A stretch of 31,286 nt of DNA from Avoscillospira sp045589035 (GTDB taxonomy: Bacteria > Bacillota > Clostridia > Oscillospirales > Oscillospiraceae). Both the position numbers and the translations under genes were made by a program. Shown here in pieces: positions 15,295 through 22,486 of this stretch (the stretch's first letter is position 1; each line of letters starts with the position of its first letter). A model generated the notes under the pieces. That model searched no databases. It saw nothing but the letters and a program-made list of their open reading frames with translations, and had not been told where the DNA came from. The stretch covers positions 1-31,286 of the forward strand of contig JAZNFJ010000130.1 of assembly GCA_045589035.1 (NCBI GenBank). The letters are read 5' to 3'.

Positions 15295-15760
15295 GCTTTT
15301 TCTCCTTTTCGCTGCTGTCAAAGAAAAACACATAAATGCAAAGCAAAATTGCTCCGCAGACCACGAAGCAGTCTGCCACATTGAACACAGCAAACTTCAT
15401 GAAGGTCACTTCAATCATATCAATGACGTAACCCAGACGCAGCCGGTCAATGAGATTGCCTACGGCACCGCCGGCGATGGCAGCCAATGCCCAAAGCCCG
15501 GTGGGATGATTGACCCATTGCTTCTTGATGGCAGCCACAATGAGTGCCAGAGCAAAGACAGTTACCACCAGAAAGAACCAGCGACCGCCTTCCAAAAGAG
15601 AAAAGGCCATGCCGGTGTTTTTGATGTAAGTCAGCTGAAACAGCCAGGGAATGACGGGTACTTCACCGCCCAAAGGAATGTTGGAAACAGTGAGATATTT
15701 GGTAAACTGGTCTGCCGCAACGATCAGTGCGGCAAAGACAGCCAAAGCAGCATAGAGCAT
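15278..15760 (-). CDS. lspA: Lipoprotein signal peptidase II
   Basis: 160 aa from ATG 15760, preceded by GGAGG. Four hydrophobic segments and the family motifs are present: AADQFTKYL near the N terminus, NTGMAFSLL, GGAVGNLIDRLRLGYVIDMIE and FNVADCFV. Aspartates in NLIDR, YVID and FNVAD (D105, D114, D130) include the catalytic pair. It cleaves signal peptides of diacylglyceryl-modified prolipoproteins in the membrane; two lipoprotein clients are encoded in this window (the family-5 binding protein and the sugar-binding protein). First gene of lspA-rluD-GT2-metallopeptidase. Confidence 0.95.
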   Translation of the reverse strand: MLYAALAVFAALIVAADQFTKYLTVSNIPLGGEVPVIPWLFQLTYIKNTGMAFSLLEGGRWFFLVVTVFALALIVAAIKKQWVNHPTGLWALAAIAGGAVGNLIDRLRLGYVIDMIEVTFMKFAVFNVADCFVVCGAILLCIYVFFFDSSEKEKKHGSGN

Positions 15761-15784
15761 GGAAGACCTCCAAGTTTTTTGCAT

Positions 15785-15813
15785 ATTATACCACAGGGGA
15801 AGGCTGTTGACAA
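15785..15813 (-). promoter_or_regulatory. Promoter of the lspA operon
   Basis: Minus strand: TTGTCA (15813-15808), 17-bp spacer, TATAAT (15790-15785) with a TGG extension. A near-consensus promoter 25 bp before the lspA start. Confidence 0.85.
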
Positions 15814-15871
15814 ACAGTTTTGGAAAAAACGGATTGTAACGAATTGACATAATTTTGACTCCCTATTGTTG

Positions 15872-15901
15872 TTGCAATTGATTATATCAATGGGATATAC
15901 T
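15872..15901 (+). promoter_or_regulatory. Probable promoter of the VanW-domain gene
   Basis: TTGCAA (15872-15877), 18-bp spacer, TATACT (15896-15901), about 34 bp before the start codon. Two other -35-like boxes (TTGACA 15844, TTGACT 15855) lack a good -10. Confidence 0.5.
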
Positions 15902-15934
15902 AACAATGAATCAGACTGCAAAGGAGGGATTCCC

Positions 15935-17590
15935 ATGAACGGCAGTAAAGGTAAATCGAAAAAAGTGCTGTTGATCGCGGGGATTGCCGCGGTATCAGCA
16001 GCCGTTGCGGTGTTTCTGGGTGTGTTCTTCTGGGGGCTGCATCTGAAGGGCTTGGATACGGTGTTTCCCAATGTCTGTGTGTCCGGTGTGAACATTGGCG
16101 GCATGGACGAGGAAACTGCCATTGATGCTTTGGAAACCAGCCTGTCCAATACCCATGCCACCAGAACCTTAACGGTATTGCTTCCGGACCGGAAGCTGGT
16201 TTTTGATCCGGAGATGGCAAACTCTCCTCTGGATACCGCTGCCATGGTGGATGCAGCCATGTCTTACGGCAGAGATGGGGGCGCCTTCAAAGTGCTTTCC
16301 ACCTATGTAAAATGCAAAGAGTCTGCCTATATTCTGGATATGGGCGATTTTCTCCGTGTGGATACGGAATATGTCCGTTCTCTGATCGATAAGACTGCCG
16401 AGGATGTTTCCCAGCAGATGTCACAGTCGGAAGTGACCATGGATGAAGAAGCCCAGATCATCACCATTCAGTTGGGCTATAACGGACGCAGTCTGGATGC
16501 AGACAAACTCTACGAAAAGGTCATGGCGGCATATGAATCCGGTGATCTGTCGGACATAGAATTTTCCTATGATCTGGTGCCCTATGACATTGTGGATCTG
16601 CAGAGTTATTACAATGAATACTGTACCTCTGCCCGCAACGCCTACTACGATAAATCCACCAAAACCATCGTGGAGGAAAAGGAAGGCTACGGCTTCGACC
16701 TCATCGCTGCCAATCAGCAGCTTGCCCTTGGAGAAGAAGGCTCTGTCATTGAAATTCCTCTGCAAGTGCTGAAGCCGGAGATCACCCTGGAGGAGTATAA
16801 GTCCAAATATTATGGCGATACTTTGGCTTCCTATTCCATCAACTATACCGGCAATTCCAACCGAACCACCAACCTGAAGTTGGCCTGCGAAGCCATCAAC
16901 GGCACGGTTCTCCAGCCCAATGAGATCTTCTCCTTTAATGAAATCGTGGGTCAGAGAACCGCTGAAAAAGGGTACAAGGAAGGCATCATCTATGCCGATG
17001 GAGGCTCCAGCGAGAAGGAGATCGGCGGCGGTATCTGTCAGATTGCTTCCATGATCTATTACTGCACTTTGATGGCAGATTTCCAGATCATAGAGCGGGA
17101 ACCCCACATGTATGTGGTGAGTTATGTAAACCCTGGTATGGATGCAACAGTCTATTGGGGTGCGCTGGACTTCCAGTTCCGCAACACCAATTCTACACCC
17201 ATCATGGTCAACACCACTGTGAAAAACGGCACAGTCAGTGTCAGTCTGACGGGCATCAACGAGCATGACTACACCGTGAAGATGACCTATGAACTGACGG
17301 CCACTACACCCTACGAAGAAATCGAAGAGCTGGACGAAACCAAGCCGGAAGGCTACCGGGAACTGGTGCAGGAACCCCATACGGGCTACACCTACTGGAC
17401 CTATAAGAACTTCTACGACCTGCAAGGGAATTTCCTGCGGAAGGAGAAGTGCGATATCAGTGTCTATGAGAAATATGATGCCAAGTATATTGTTGGTCCT
17501 GAGCCTGTGGCAGAGGAACTTCCGGAAGAACTTCCTGAAGATGAGATCTGGACAGACGAAATGTGGGAAGAATATTATAACGGATATTAA
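15935..17590 (+). CDS. VanW-domain, membrane-anchored cell-envelope protein
   Basis: 551 aa from ATG 15935, chosen because AAGGAGGG sits just upstream; the open frame extends further without a ribosome site. A short basic N terminus and one transmembrane segment (about 10-33) precede an extracellular part with two putative peptidoglycan-binding-4-like segments (about 40-290). The VanW domain (about 300-450) follows, with NRTTNLKLACEAINGTVL, the core EIFSFNEIVGQRTAEKGY and EIGGGICQIASMIYYCTLM. The tail is acidic. VanW occurs in some vancomycin-resistance clusters, but stand-alone VanW proteins are common in Clostridia and no van genes are nearby, so resistance should not be inferred. The role is probably in wall remodelling; mechanism unknown. 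Confidence 0.88.
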   Translation: MNGSKGKSKKVLLIAGIAAVSAAVAVFLGVFFWGLHLKGLDTVFPNVCVSGVNIGGMDEETAIDALETSLSNTHATRTLTVLLPDRKLVFDPEMANSPLDTAAMVDAAMSYGRDGGAFKVLSTYVKCKESAYILDMGDFLRVDTEYVRSLIDKTAEDVSQQMSQSEVTMDEEAQIITIQLGYNGRSLDADKLYEKVMAAYESGDLSDIEFSYDLVPYDIVDLQSYYNEYCTSARNAYYDKSTKTIVEEKEGYGFDLIAANQQLALGEEGSVIEIPLQVLKPEITLEEYKSKYYGDTLASYSINYTGNSNRTTNLKLACEAINGTVLQPNEIFSFNEIVGQRTAEKGYKEGIIYADGGSSEKEIGGGICQIASMIYYCTLMADFQIIEREPHMYVVSYVNPGMDATVYWGALDFQFRNTNSTPIMVNTTVKNGTVSVSLTGINEHDYTVKMTYELTATTPYEEIEELDETKPEGYRELVQEPHTGYTYWTYKNFYDLQGNFLRKEKCDISVYEKYDAKYIVGPEPVAEELPEELPEDEIWTDEMWEEYYNGY

Positions 17591-17596
17591 AAACAC

Positions 17597-17634
17597 AATC
17601 GCCCCATCGGCACAGCCGACGGGGCGATTCTTTT
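17597..17634. terminator. Terminator between the VanW gene and trmO
   Basis: Stem AATCGCCCC / GGGGCGATT (17597-17605, 17621-17629), extended internally by TCGGC-ACA-GCCGA, followed by CTTTT. It separates two convergent genes and may serve both. Confidence 0.8.
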
Positions 17635-18310
17635 ACAGTTTTTCCACTTCACAGACGGTCAATATACCGTTATCTACACGGAAACGGAAATCATAACCAC
17701 CGAAAGCAACTCCATAGATCCGTTCCGGATCGTTCTGATAGGAGGGTCTGGGGTCCTGTGCCAGCAGACCCAGAACCGGCTCCATGAGCCGGGGCGGCAC
17801 ATGAGCCTTCCATTCATCGGGAAACACCACTTCCAGCGCATATTCTCTTACAGGCTCAGCAAAACCGCCGGTGGCATCTGGATGGCTGTCGGTGTAGGGG
17901 AGATAGGGCTTGATGTCCAGAATAGGTGTGCCGTCCATGAGGTCAGCGCCTGCCACGCGGATCACAGGTCCTTCCGGTGTATGCAGATCCACTCCCAGCA
18001 GCTTTACGGAAGAAAGTCCGATGGGGTTGGGGCGGAAGGGGGATCTTGTTGCAAAAACACCCATACGGGTCTTGCCGCCAAGTCTGGGGGGTAAGACCGT
18101 GGGGGACCAGTTCTCCCGGATCGATTCAGAGAATATCCACAAAAGCCATAGATGGGACCAGCCTTCCAACCCTCTCAGGGCATCCTCATTTCGGTAGGCA
18201 GGTGTAAAAACAATGCGGCTTTCCACCTGTTCTACCAGTCCGCTTTGCCGGGGAATGCCGAATTTGGCAGTATAATCGTTGTGAATATAAGCAATGGGCT
18301 GAAATTCCAT
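17633..18310 (-). CDS. trmO: tRNA (t6A37)-N6-methyltransferase TrmO (TsaA/UPF0066)
   Basis: 225 aa. The beta-barrel TsaA/UPF0066 family is recognised from MEFQPIAYIHNDY, GLEGWSHLWLLWIF, the hallmark RSPFRPNPIGLSSVKL, LDIKPYLPY and a C-terminal domain with ERIYGVAFGGYDFRF. TrmO uses SAM to methylate N6-threonylcarbamoyladenosine at tRNA position 37 (ACY-decoding tRNA-Thr), fine-tuning decoding. ATG 18310 has AAAGGAG upstream. It is monocistronic; its promoter lies back-to-back with the copper-responsive csoR promoter. Confidence 0.92.
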   Translation of the reverse strand: MEFQPIAYIHNDYTAKFGIPRQSGLVEQVESRIVFTPAYRNEDALRGLEGWSHLWLLWIFSESIRENWSPTVLPPRLGGKTRMGVFATRSPFRPNPIGLSSVKLLGVDLHTPEGPVIRVAGADLMDGTPILDIKPYLPYTDSHPDATGGFAEPVREYALEVVFPDEWKAHVPPRLMEPVLGLLAQDPRPSYQNDPERIYGVAFGGYDFRFRVDNGILTVCEVEKL

Positions 18311-18337
18311 GAAAAATCTCCTTTGGTGATTTCCTTT

Positions 18338-18366
18338 ATTCTACCATTTTTTGGCACCTTGACATA
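18338..18366 (-). promoter_or_regulatory. Putative trmO promoter
   Basis: Minus strand: TAGAAT (18343-18338) with a TGG extension and a poor -35 (TATGTC) 17 bp upstream. The -35 region overlaps the -35 of the divergent csoR promoter, so CsoR occupancy might affect it (inference). Confidence 0.45.
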
Positions 18367-18387
18367 TACCCCTATGGGGTATATAAT
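18359..18387 (+). promoter_or_regulatory. Consensus promoter of csoR-copA
   Basis: TTGACA (18359-18364), 17-bp spacer, TATAAT (18382-18387): both hexamers match the sigma-A consensus exactly. The spacer is filled by the CsoR operator, so a strong promoter is held off by repressor. Confidence 0.93.
18364..18384. promoter_or_regulatory. CsoR operator
   Basis: Perfect inverted repeat ATATACCCC-TAT-GGGGTATAT (9+3+9). TACCCC...GGGGTA is the known pattern of CsoR operators. It covers the promoter spacer and touches both hexamers. Cu(I) binding to CsoR should release it. Confidence 0.9.
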
Positions 18388-18411
18388 TTTATTATAACGG
18401 AGGTGTGAAAT

Positions 18412-18702
18412 ATGGGAGATTGCTGTAAAAAAACGCTTCGGGGTGAAGAGGAACAGAAAAAGCTGATCAACCGCCTCAACCGCATCGAGGGGCAGATCCG
18501 TGGTATCCGTTCCATGGTGGAAAGCGATACCTATTGTAACGATATTCTGATCCAATCGGCTGCGGTGTCTGCCGCAATCAATGCCTTTAACCGGGAACTG
18601 ATTGCCGGACATATGCGAAATTGTGTTGCCCGGGATCTGCGTGCCGGTGATGATGCGGTCATTGACGAACTGGTGCAGACCCTGCAGAAACTGATGAAAT
18701 AG
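18412..18702 (+). CDS. csoR: Copper-sensing transcriptional repressor CsoR
   Basis: 96-aa all-helical protein of the CsoR/RcnR family (DUF156). KLINRLNRIEGQIRGIRSMVE is the family core. The Cu(I) ligand set is C42, H67 and C71, with the same 25- and 4-residue spacings as the characterised C-H-C CsoR, so copper is preferred over nickel or formaldehyde sensing. Apo-protein binds the operator at 18364-18384; copper releases it. An extra CC pair occurs at residues 4-5. The ATG is preceded by a GGAGGTG ribosome site. Eleven bases separate it from copA. Confidence 0.93.
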   Translation: MGDCCKKTLRGEEEQKKLINRLNRIEGQIRGIRSMVESDTYCNDILIQSAAVSAAINAFNRELIAGHMRNCVARDLRAGDDAVIDELVQTLQKLMK

Positions 18703-18713
18703 GAGGGGTGTCT

Positions 18714-21182
18714 ATGCGGAAATTTGATGTAACCGGTATGACCTGTGCTGCCTGTTCTGCCAGAGTGGAAAAGGCGGTTTCTGCCGTGGACGGTGTGAGC
18801 TCTTGTTCTGTCAATCTTCTGACCAATTCCATGATGGTGGAAGGCGGCGAGGATGCTGCCATTGTTCAGGCTGTGGAGCAGGCGGGCTACGGCATTTCCA
18901 ATCAAAAAAATAGGGAAAAACCAACCATTGAGGATTCAGAAACGCCGAAAATGAAAAAGCGGCTGATCAGCTCTCTTGGATTTCTTGTCATATTGATGTA
19001 CCTTTCCATGGGTCATACCATGTGGCATTGGCCTGTGCCAAGGTTTCTGGGGGAAAATCCTGTAGCTTCGGCCCTCGCCCAGCTGCTGCTGACGGCCATT
19101 GTTCTGGTCATCAACCAGAAGTTTTTCATCTCCGGCACCAAGGGACTTCTCCATGGTGCGCCCAATATGGATACATTGGTGGCTTTGGGCGCATCGGCAG
19201 CCTTCGGCTACAGCACCTATGTGCTGTTTGCCATGTCTGCTGCTCAGCTGGCAGGGGATACGGCTGCGGTGATGGAACATCACCATGATCTGTATTTTGA
19301 ATCGGCGGCTATGATTGTGACCCTCATTACTGTGGGCAAAATGCTGGAAGCCAGATCCAAGGGAAAGACCACCAATGCACTCCATAGTCTGATGAAACTG
19401 GCACCCAAAACTGCAACCATCCTTCGCAACGGCACAGAAACGGAAGTGCCGGTGGAGCAGGTGGTGCAGGGTGACATTTTCGTGGTTCGTCCCGGCGAGA
19501 ATATCCCGGTGGACGGTGTGGTTCTGGAGGGCGAAAGTGCTGTCAATGAAGCGGCCCTGACCGGGGAAAGTATCCCTGTGGATAAGGCAGAAGGCGACGG
19601 TGTTTCTGCCGCCACCGTCAACGGTCACGGTTTCCTGAAGTGCCGTGCCACAAGAGTGGGAGAGGATACCACCCTTTCCCAGATTATCCGTATGGTGTCC
19701 GATGCCACTGCCACCAAGGCCCCCATTGCCAAAGCGGCAGATCGGGTGTCCGGTGTGTTTGTGCCGGTGGTACTTGCCATCGCGCTGGTGGCTACGATCA
19801 TCTGGCTGTTGGCAGGGCAGACCTTCGGTTATGCGCTTGCCAGAGGTATTTCCGTTCTGGTCATCAGCTGCCCTTGTGCTTTGGGCCTTGCCACACCTGT
19901 TGCCATTATGGTGGGCAGCGGCATGGGAGCCAAAAGCGGCATTCTGTTCAAAACAGCGGCAGCATTGGAAGAAACCGGCCGTATCGAAATCGTGGTGTTG
20001 GATAAGACAGGCACTATCACAGCCGGAACACCCAAGGTGACGGACATTGTGCCTGTTGTGGGTACGGAAGCAGAACTTCTGGAACTGGCGGCAGCCTTAG
20101 AGGCCAAAAGCGAGCATCCCCTTGCCAAAGCCATTGCGGCAGAAATGAAAACTGCTGTTGAGGTTACGGATTTCCGTGTTTTGCCGGGTAATGGATTGAT
20201 GGCAAGTCTGAATGGCGATGTGCTCCGCGGCGGTAATCTGGCATTTATCTCCCAGAAAGCGGAGATTACCGAGGAAGTGAAGCAAAAAGCTTCTATGCTG
20301 GCAGAACAGGGCAAAACGCCCTTGTTCTTCAGCAGGAATGAACAGTTGATCGGCATGATCGCCGTGGCGGATACCATCAAAGAAGACAGTCCCATTGCTG
20401 TAAAAGAGTTACAGAACATGGGAATTAAGACAATTATGTTAACTGGCGACAACGAAAAGACGGCAAAAGCCATTGCCGGGCAGGCTGGGGTCGCAGAAGT
20501 CGTCGCAGGTGTTCTGCCTGATGGCAAGGAGCAGGTCATCCGAGATCTGAAAAAGCAGGGCAAGGTCGCCATGGTCGGTGATGGTATCAACGATGCTCCC
20601 GCACTGACAAGAGCGGATGTGGGCATTGCCATTGGCGCAGGTGCGGATGTGGCTGTGGATGTGGCCGATGTGGTGCTGATGAAGAACCGCCTGTCCGATG
20701 TGCCTGCGGCCATTCGGTTGGGCAGAGGTGTCCTGCGGAATATCCATGAAAACCTGTTCTGGGCATTCTTCTATAATGCCATCGGTATTCCTCTGGCAGC
20801 CGGCGCGTTCGTATCCTGGCTGGGCTGGGAGTTGAATCCCATGTTCGGTGCGGCTGCTATGAGCCTTTCCAGTTTCTGCGTGGTATCCAATGCCCTGCGG
20901 CTGAACTTATTGAAAATTCATGATCCAAAACATGATCATAAAAGAAAAACCAAGAAAAAGGAGAAAAAAGTGATGACAAAGACCATGAACATCGAAGGTA
21001 TTATGTGCGGACATTGCGAAGCACGGGTGAAGAAGGCTCTGGAAGCTCTGGAAGCCGTGGAGCTGGCAGAGGTCAGCCATACTGCCGGTACTGCCGTGGT
21101 GACGCTGAAGGCAGCGGTTGCCGATGAGGTGCTGAAAAATGCCGTAGAGGCACAGGATTATAAGGTCATCTCCATCCAGTAA
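18714..21182 (+). CDS. copA: Cu(I)-exporting P1B-type ATPase with C-terminal CopZ-like HMA module
   Basis: 822 aa from ATG 18714 (AGGAGGGG at 18701-18708; an in-frame GTG at 18708 overlaps it). The N-terminal HMA domain has GMTCAAC (C11, C14). Eight hydrophobic segments, an actuator domain with LTGES, the membrane metal site C386-P-C388, the phosphorylation motif D430-KTGT and GDGINDAPAL follow. It exports Cu(I) using ATP. After the last transmembrane region comes a Lys-rich linker (about 735-752) and then a complete second HMA domain of 69 residues starting at Met754 with CGHC (C765, C768), the size of a free CopZ chaperone. An internal ribosome site precedes Met754. Second gene of the csoR operon. 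Confidence 0.94.
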   Translation: MRKFDVTGMTCAACSARVEKAVSAVDGVSSCSVNLLTNSMMVEGGEDAAIVQAVEQAGYGISNQKNREKPTIEDSETPKMKKRLISSLGFLVILMYLSMGHTMWHWPVPRFLGENPVASALAQLLLTAIVLVINQKFFISGTKGLLHGAPNMDTLVALGASAAFGYSTYVLFAMSAAQLAGDTAAVMEHHHDLYFESAAMIVTLITVGKMLEARSKGKTTNALHSLMKLAPKTATILRNGTETEVPVEQVVQGDIFVVRPGENIPVDGVVLEGESAVNEAALTGESIPVDKAEGDGVSAATVNGHGFLKCRATRVGEDTTLSQIIRMVSDATATKAPIAKAADRVSGVFVPVVLAIALVATIIWLLAGQTFGYALARGISVLVISCPCALGLATPVAIMVGSGMGAKSGILFKTAAALEETGRIEIVVLDKTGTITAGTPKVTDIVPVVGTEAELLELAAALEAKSEHPLAKAIAAEMKTAVEVTDFRVLPGNGLMASLNGDVLRGGNLAFISQKAEITEEVKQKASMLAEQGKTPLFFSRNEQLIGMIAVADTIKEDSPIAVKELQNMGIKTIMLTGDNEKTAKAIAGQAGVAEVVAGVLPDGKEQVIRDLKKQGKVAMVGDGINDAPALTRADVGIAIGAGADVAVDVADVVLMKNRLSDVPAAIRLGRGVLRNIHENLFWAFFYNAIGIPLAAGAFVSWLGWELNPMFGAAAMSLSSFCVVSNALRLNLLKIHDPKHDHKRKTKKKEKKVMTKTMNIEGIMCGHCEARVKKALEALEAVELAEVSHTAGTAVVTLKAAVADEVLKNAVEAQDYKVISIQ
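20958..21182 (+). CDS. Putative internally initiated CopZ-like copper chaperone (within copA, same frame)
   Basis: AAGGAG at 20958-20963 lies 9 bases before an in-frame ATG at 20973; translation from there gives 69 aa (MTKTMNIEGIMCGHCEARV...) with the Cys-x-x-Cys copper site, exactly the length of stand-alone CopZ. The start codon is 20973; the interval given includes the ribosome site. What is seen: the SD, the ATG and the domain boundary coincide. Inference: both a CopA-HMA fusion and a free chaperone are made. Alternatively, the SD is a relic of an ancestral copA/copZ pair that fused by loss of the copA stop. Confidence 0.5.
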   Translation, partial: KEKKVMTKTMNIEGIMCGHCEARVKKALEALEAVELAEVSHTAGTAVVTLKAAVADEVLKNAVEAQDYKVISIQ

Positions 21183-21188
21183 AGAGGA

Positions 21189-21220
21189 AACCGCCGGGGG
21201 ATTTACCCCGGCGGTTTTCG
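21189..21220 (+). terminator. Terminator of csoR-copA
   Basis: AACCGCCGGGG (21189-21199) / CCCCGGCGGTT (21206-21216), loop GATTTA, then TT. Very GC-rich 11-bp stem directly after the copA stop. Confidence 0.85.
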
Positions 21221-21231
21221 ACCGAAAGCCC

Positions 21232-21260
21232 TTGCAATTACGCATTTGGTATGATAGTAT
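21232..21260 (+). promoter_or_regulatory. Promoter of tRNA-Gly
   Basis: TTGCAA (21232-21237), 17-bp spacer, TAGTAT (21255-21260), 12 bp before the mature tRNA 5' end. Confidence 0.55.
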
Positions 21261-21272
21261 AACGGAGCAAAC

Positions 21273-21346
21273 GCGGGATTAGTTCATCGGTAGAACGGCA
21301 GCTTCCCAAGCTGCATAGGCGGGTTCGACTCCCGTATCCCGCTCCA
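21273..21346 (+). tRNA. tRNA-Gly (anticodon CCC)
   Basis: 74 nt with encoded CCA. Acceptor stem GCGGGAT (21273-21279) pairs with ATCCCGC (21336-21342); discriminator T then CCA. The anticodon stem GCAGC/GCTGC encloses TTCCCAA, giving anticodon CCC at 21305-21307. The T-loop is TTCGACT, and the D-arm contains AGTTCATCGGTAGAAC. It marks the left side of an AT-rich island. Confidence 0.96.
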
Positions 21347-21350
21347 CGTT

Positions 21351-21406
21351 AAGTGGACATCCGCTTTGGTGCAACATGCATCGAAAGGGTGTCCGCTTTT
21401 CTTTTG
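21351..21406 (+). terminator. Terminator downstream of tRNA-Gly
   Basis: AAGTGGACATCC (21351-21362) pairs with GGGTGTCCGCTT (21387-21398) with one G-T wobble, followed by TTCTTTT. Confidence 0.65.
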
Positions 21407-21447
21407 AAAAGCCTTGATTTGCAAGGGATTTTCAATACAATTTAACG

Positions 21448-21500
21448 AAACCAGGCTCTGGGCGATGTATCATCATCACCTCGGAGCCTGGTTTTCTTTT
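21448..21500 (+). terminator. Second terminator-like hairpin
   Basis: AAACCAGGCTC (21448-21458) and GAGCCTGGTTT (21484-21494) with a 25-base loop, then TCTTTT. No gene precedes it, so it may be a relic of an interrupted transcription unit. Confidence 0.6.
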
Positions 21501-21515
21501 CATTTGAGATACACT

Positions 21516-21548
21516 TTTTAACGAAACATCGGGGGTATGCTCATTTTT
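21516..21548 (+). repeat. Left copy of island-flanking 33-bp direct repeat
   Basis: TTTTAACGAAA-CA-TCGGGGGTATGCTCATTTTT matches 31 of 33 bases with 27422-27454 in the same orientation. A second GGTATG-x-x-CATTTT element follows at 21556-21570. Such clustered short motifs resemble transposase-binding ends of insertion sequences (IS21-like ends are one possibility), but no transposase gene is present. Confidence 0.7.
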
Positions 21549-21623
21549 CCTGTCAGGTATGTGCATTTTAAGTGTTCCTCTTTGAGGGTTTTCGTCTTGG
21601 AAACCAGACTGTACCCCTGATGC

Positions 21624-21668
21624 TTTGTCATGTGTGAAGTCGATGGTTGTCTTTGTTTGTGTTTTTAT
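21624..21668 (+). repeat. Recombinase-leader repeat, left copy
   Basis: 45 bp matching 40 of 45 bases with 24678-24722, where it is the leader of a recombinase-domain gene. Here the downstream -10 and gene start are missing, so it is probably a deletion remnant. Confidence 0.65.
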
Positions 21669-21674
21669 GCAGGT

Positions 21675-21761
21675 CGGATTCGAGAATCAACTTTTGAAAA
21701 ATATCTCTATGGCGATGGAAAAACTAAAGAACAATATGCTGAACGGTTGAGAAATGAATAA
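21675..21761 (+). pseudogene. Short C-terminal gene fragment, family not recognised
   Basis: An open stretch without a start encodes RIRESTFEKYLYGDG followed by KTKEQYAERLRNE and a stop (TAA 21759-21761). The amphipathic, charged composition looks like the tail of a real protein rather than chance sequence. It follows the truncated recombinase leader and is best read as the 3' end of a gene whose body was deleted. A 27-aa alternative frame from ATG 21667 looks less protein-like. Confidence 0.35.
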
Positions 21762-21811
21762 AACAAAGGAATCTTAGAGGAGACAACGCATCTGAGAGCC
21801 TGTTCTTAGAA

Positions 21812-22308
21812 TTACACCATCGTGTTTATACTGCTCCCATTTTTGAAGCAAAACACCAGCTGCCCGTCCGCATGTTCTGTCACATAATCGACTGTGGCAT
21901 ACCACAGGGCATCGCTGAAGGGAAGCGGCAGAATATTCGGCTTGGAGATTTCGGGCAGGAAGATTTTCAGGACTTCAGCTTGAATCTGCTGCTTTTCTTT
22001 TAGGGTCTGTAGCTTTTTCTGTTGCGTCTTCAGGCGTTTGCACTTCGTTTCCAGTGTGCTATACCGGGTGGGCAGGCAGTTTGGCCAACGATCTGGGATG
22101 CATTTTCATCCACGCACTGCCGAAGCCGTGCGGACAGGATTTCCAGCTTTTGTAGGCTGGCGTTAATCTGGGCATCCATGGCTGTGCAATCAGTCATCTT
22201 GTGGAGAATGACTCTGCCGCCTTCCAACAAGGCTTCGCGATCGGACAGAAGTTCACTCAGGGCGATGATAAAAGATTGCTTTAAGTCTCTTCGTATGGTG
22301 ATGATCAA
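21812..22308 (-). pseudogene. Large serine recombinase, C-terminal remnant with frameshift
   Basis: Minus strand. From 22308, KQSFIIALSELLSDREALLEGG and LTDCTAxD-type MTDCTAMDAQINA match the coiled-coil/C-terminal part of large serine recombinases of Clostridial transposons. The frame is lost near 22060-22070 (after IVGQTA). The continuation in another frame reads RYSTLETKCKRL, then KPNILPLPFSDALWYATVDY and QLVFCFKNGSSI before a stop at 21812-21814, the usual C-terminal end of the family. The catalytic and recombinase domains are absent. It is therefore both N-terminally truncated and frameshifted. GC content is higher than in the AT-rich genes next to it. Confidence 0.75.
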
Positions 22309-22420
22309 TGATATGGAAAATCTGCAGCGCTATCCAGCTTTGCATCAACCCTTGTTCTACAAATTTTATTTTAAAATTCTGATAATATTAGAGTAGCTAT
22401 ATGAATTTTTCTGCCGCTTA

Positions 22421-22449
22421 TTGCAAACTGTTCCAAAATGCAATATAAT
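22421..22449 (+). promoter_or_regulatory. Promoter of the DUF4062 gene
   Basis: TTGCAA (22421-22426), 17-bp spacer, TATAAT (22444-22449) in an AT-rich stretch. A second TATAAT-like box follows (TTATAATAA around 22451-22460). Confidence 0.75.
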
Positions 22450-22486
22450 TATTATAATAAATTAATACAAAAAGGGGGATTTGTCC

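Noticed and set aside
15935..17590. Vancomycin-resistance locus because of the VanW domain
   Set aside because: No vanA/B ligase, vanH, vanX or vanRS nearby; stand-alone VanW proteins are common in Clostridia.
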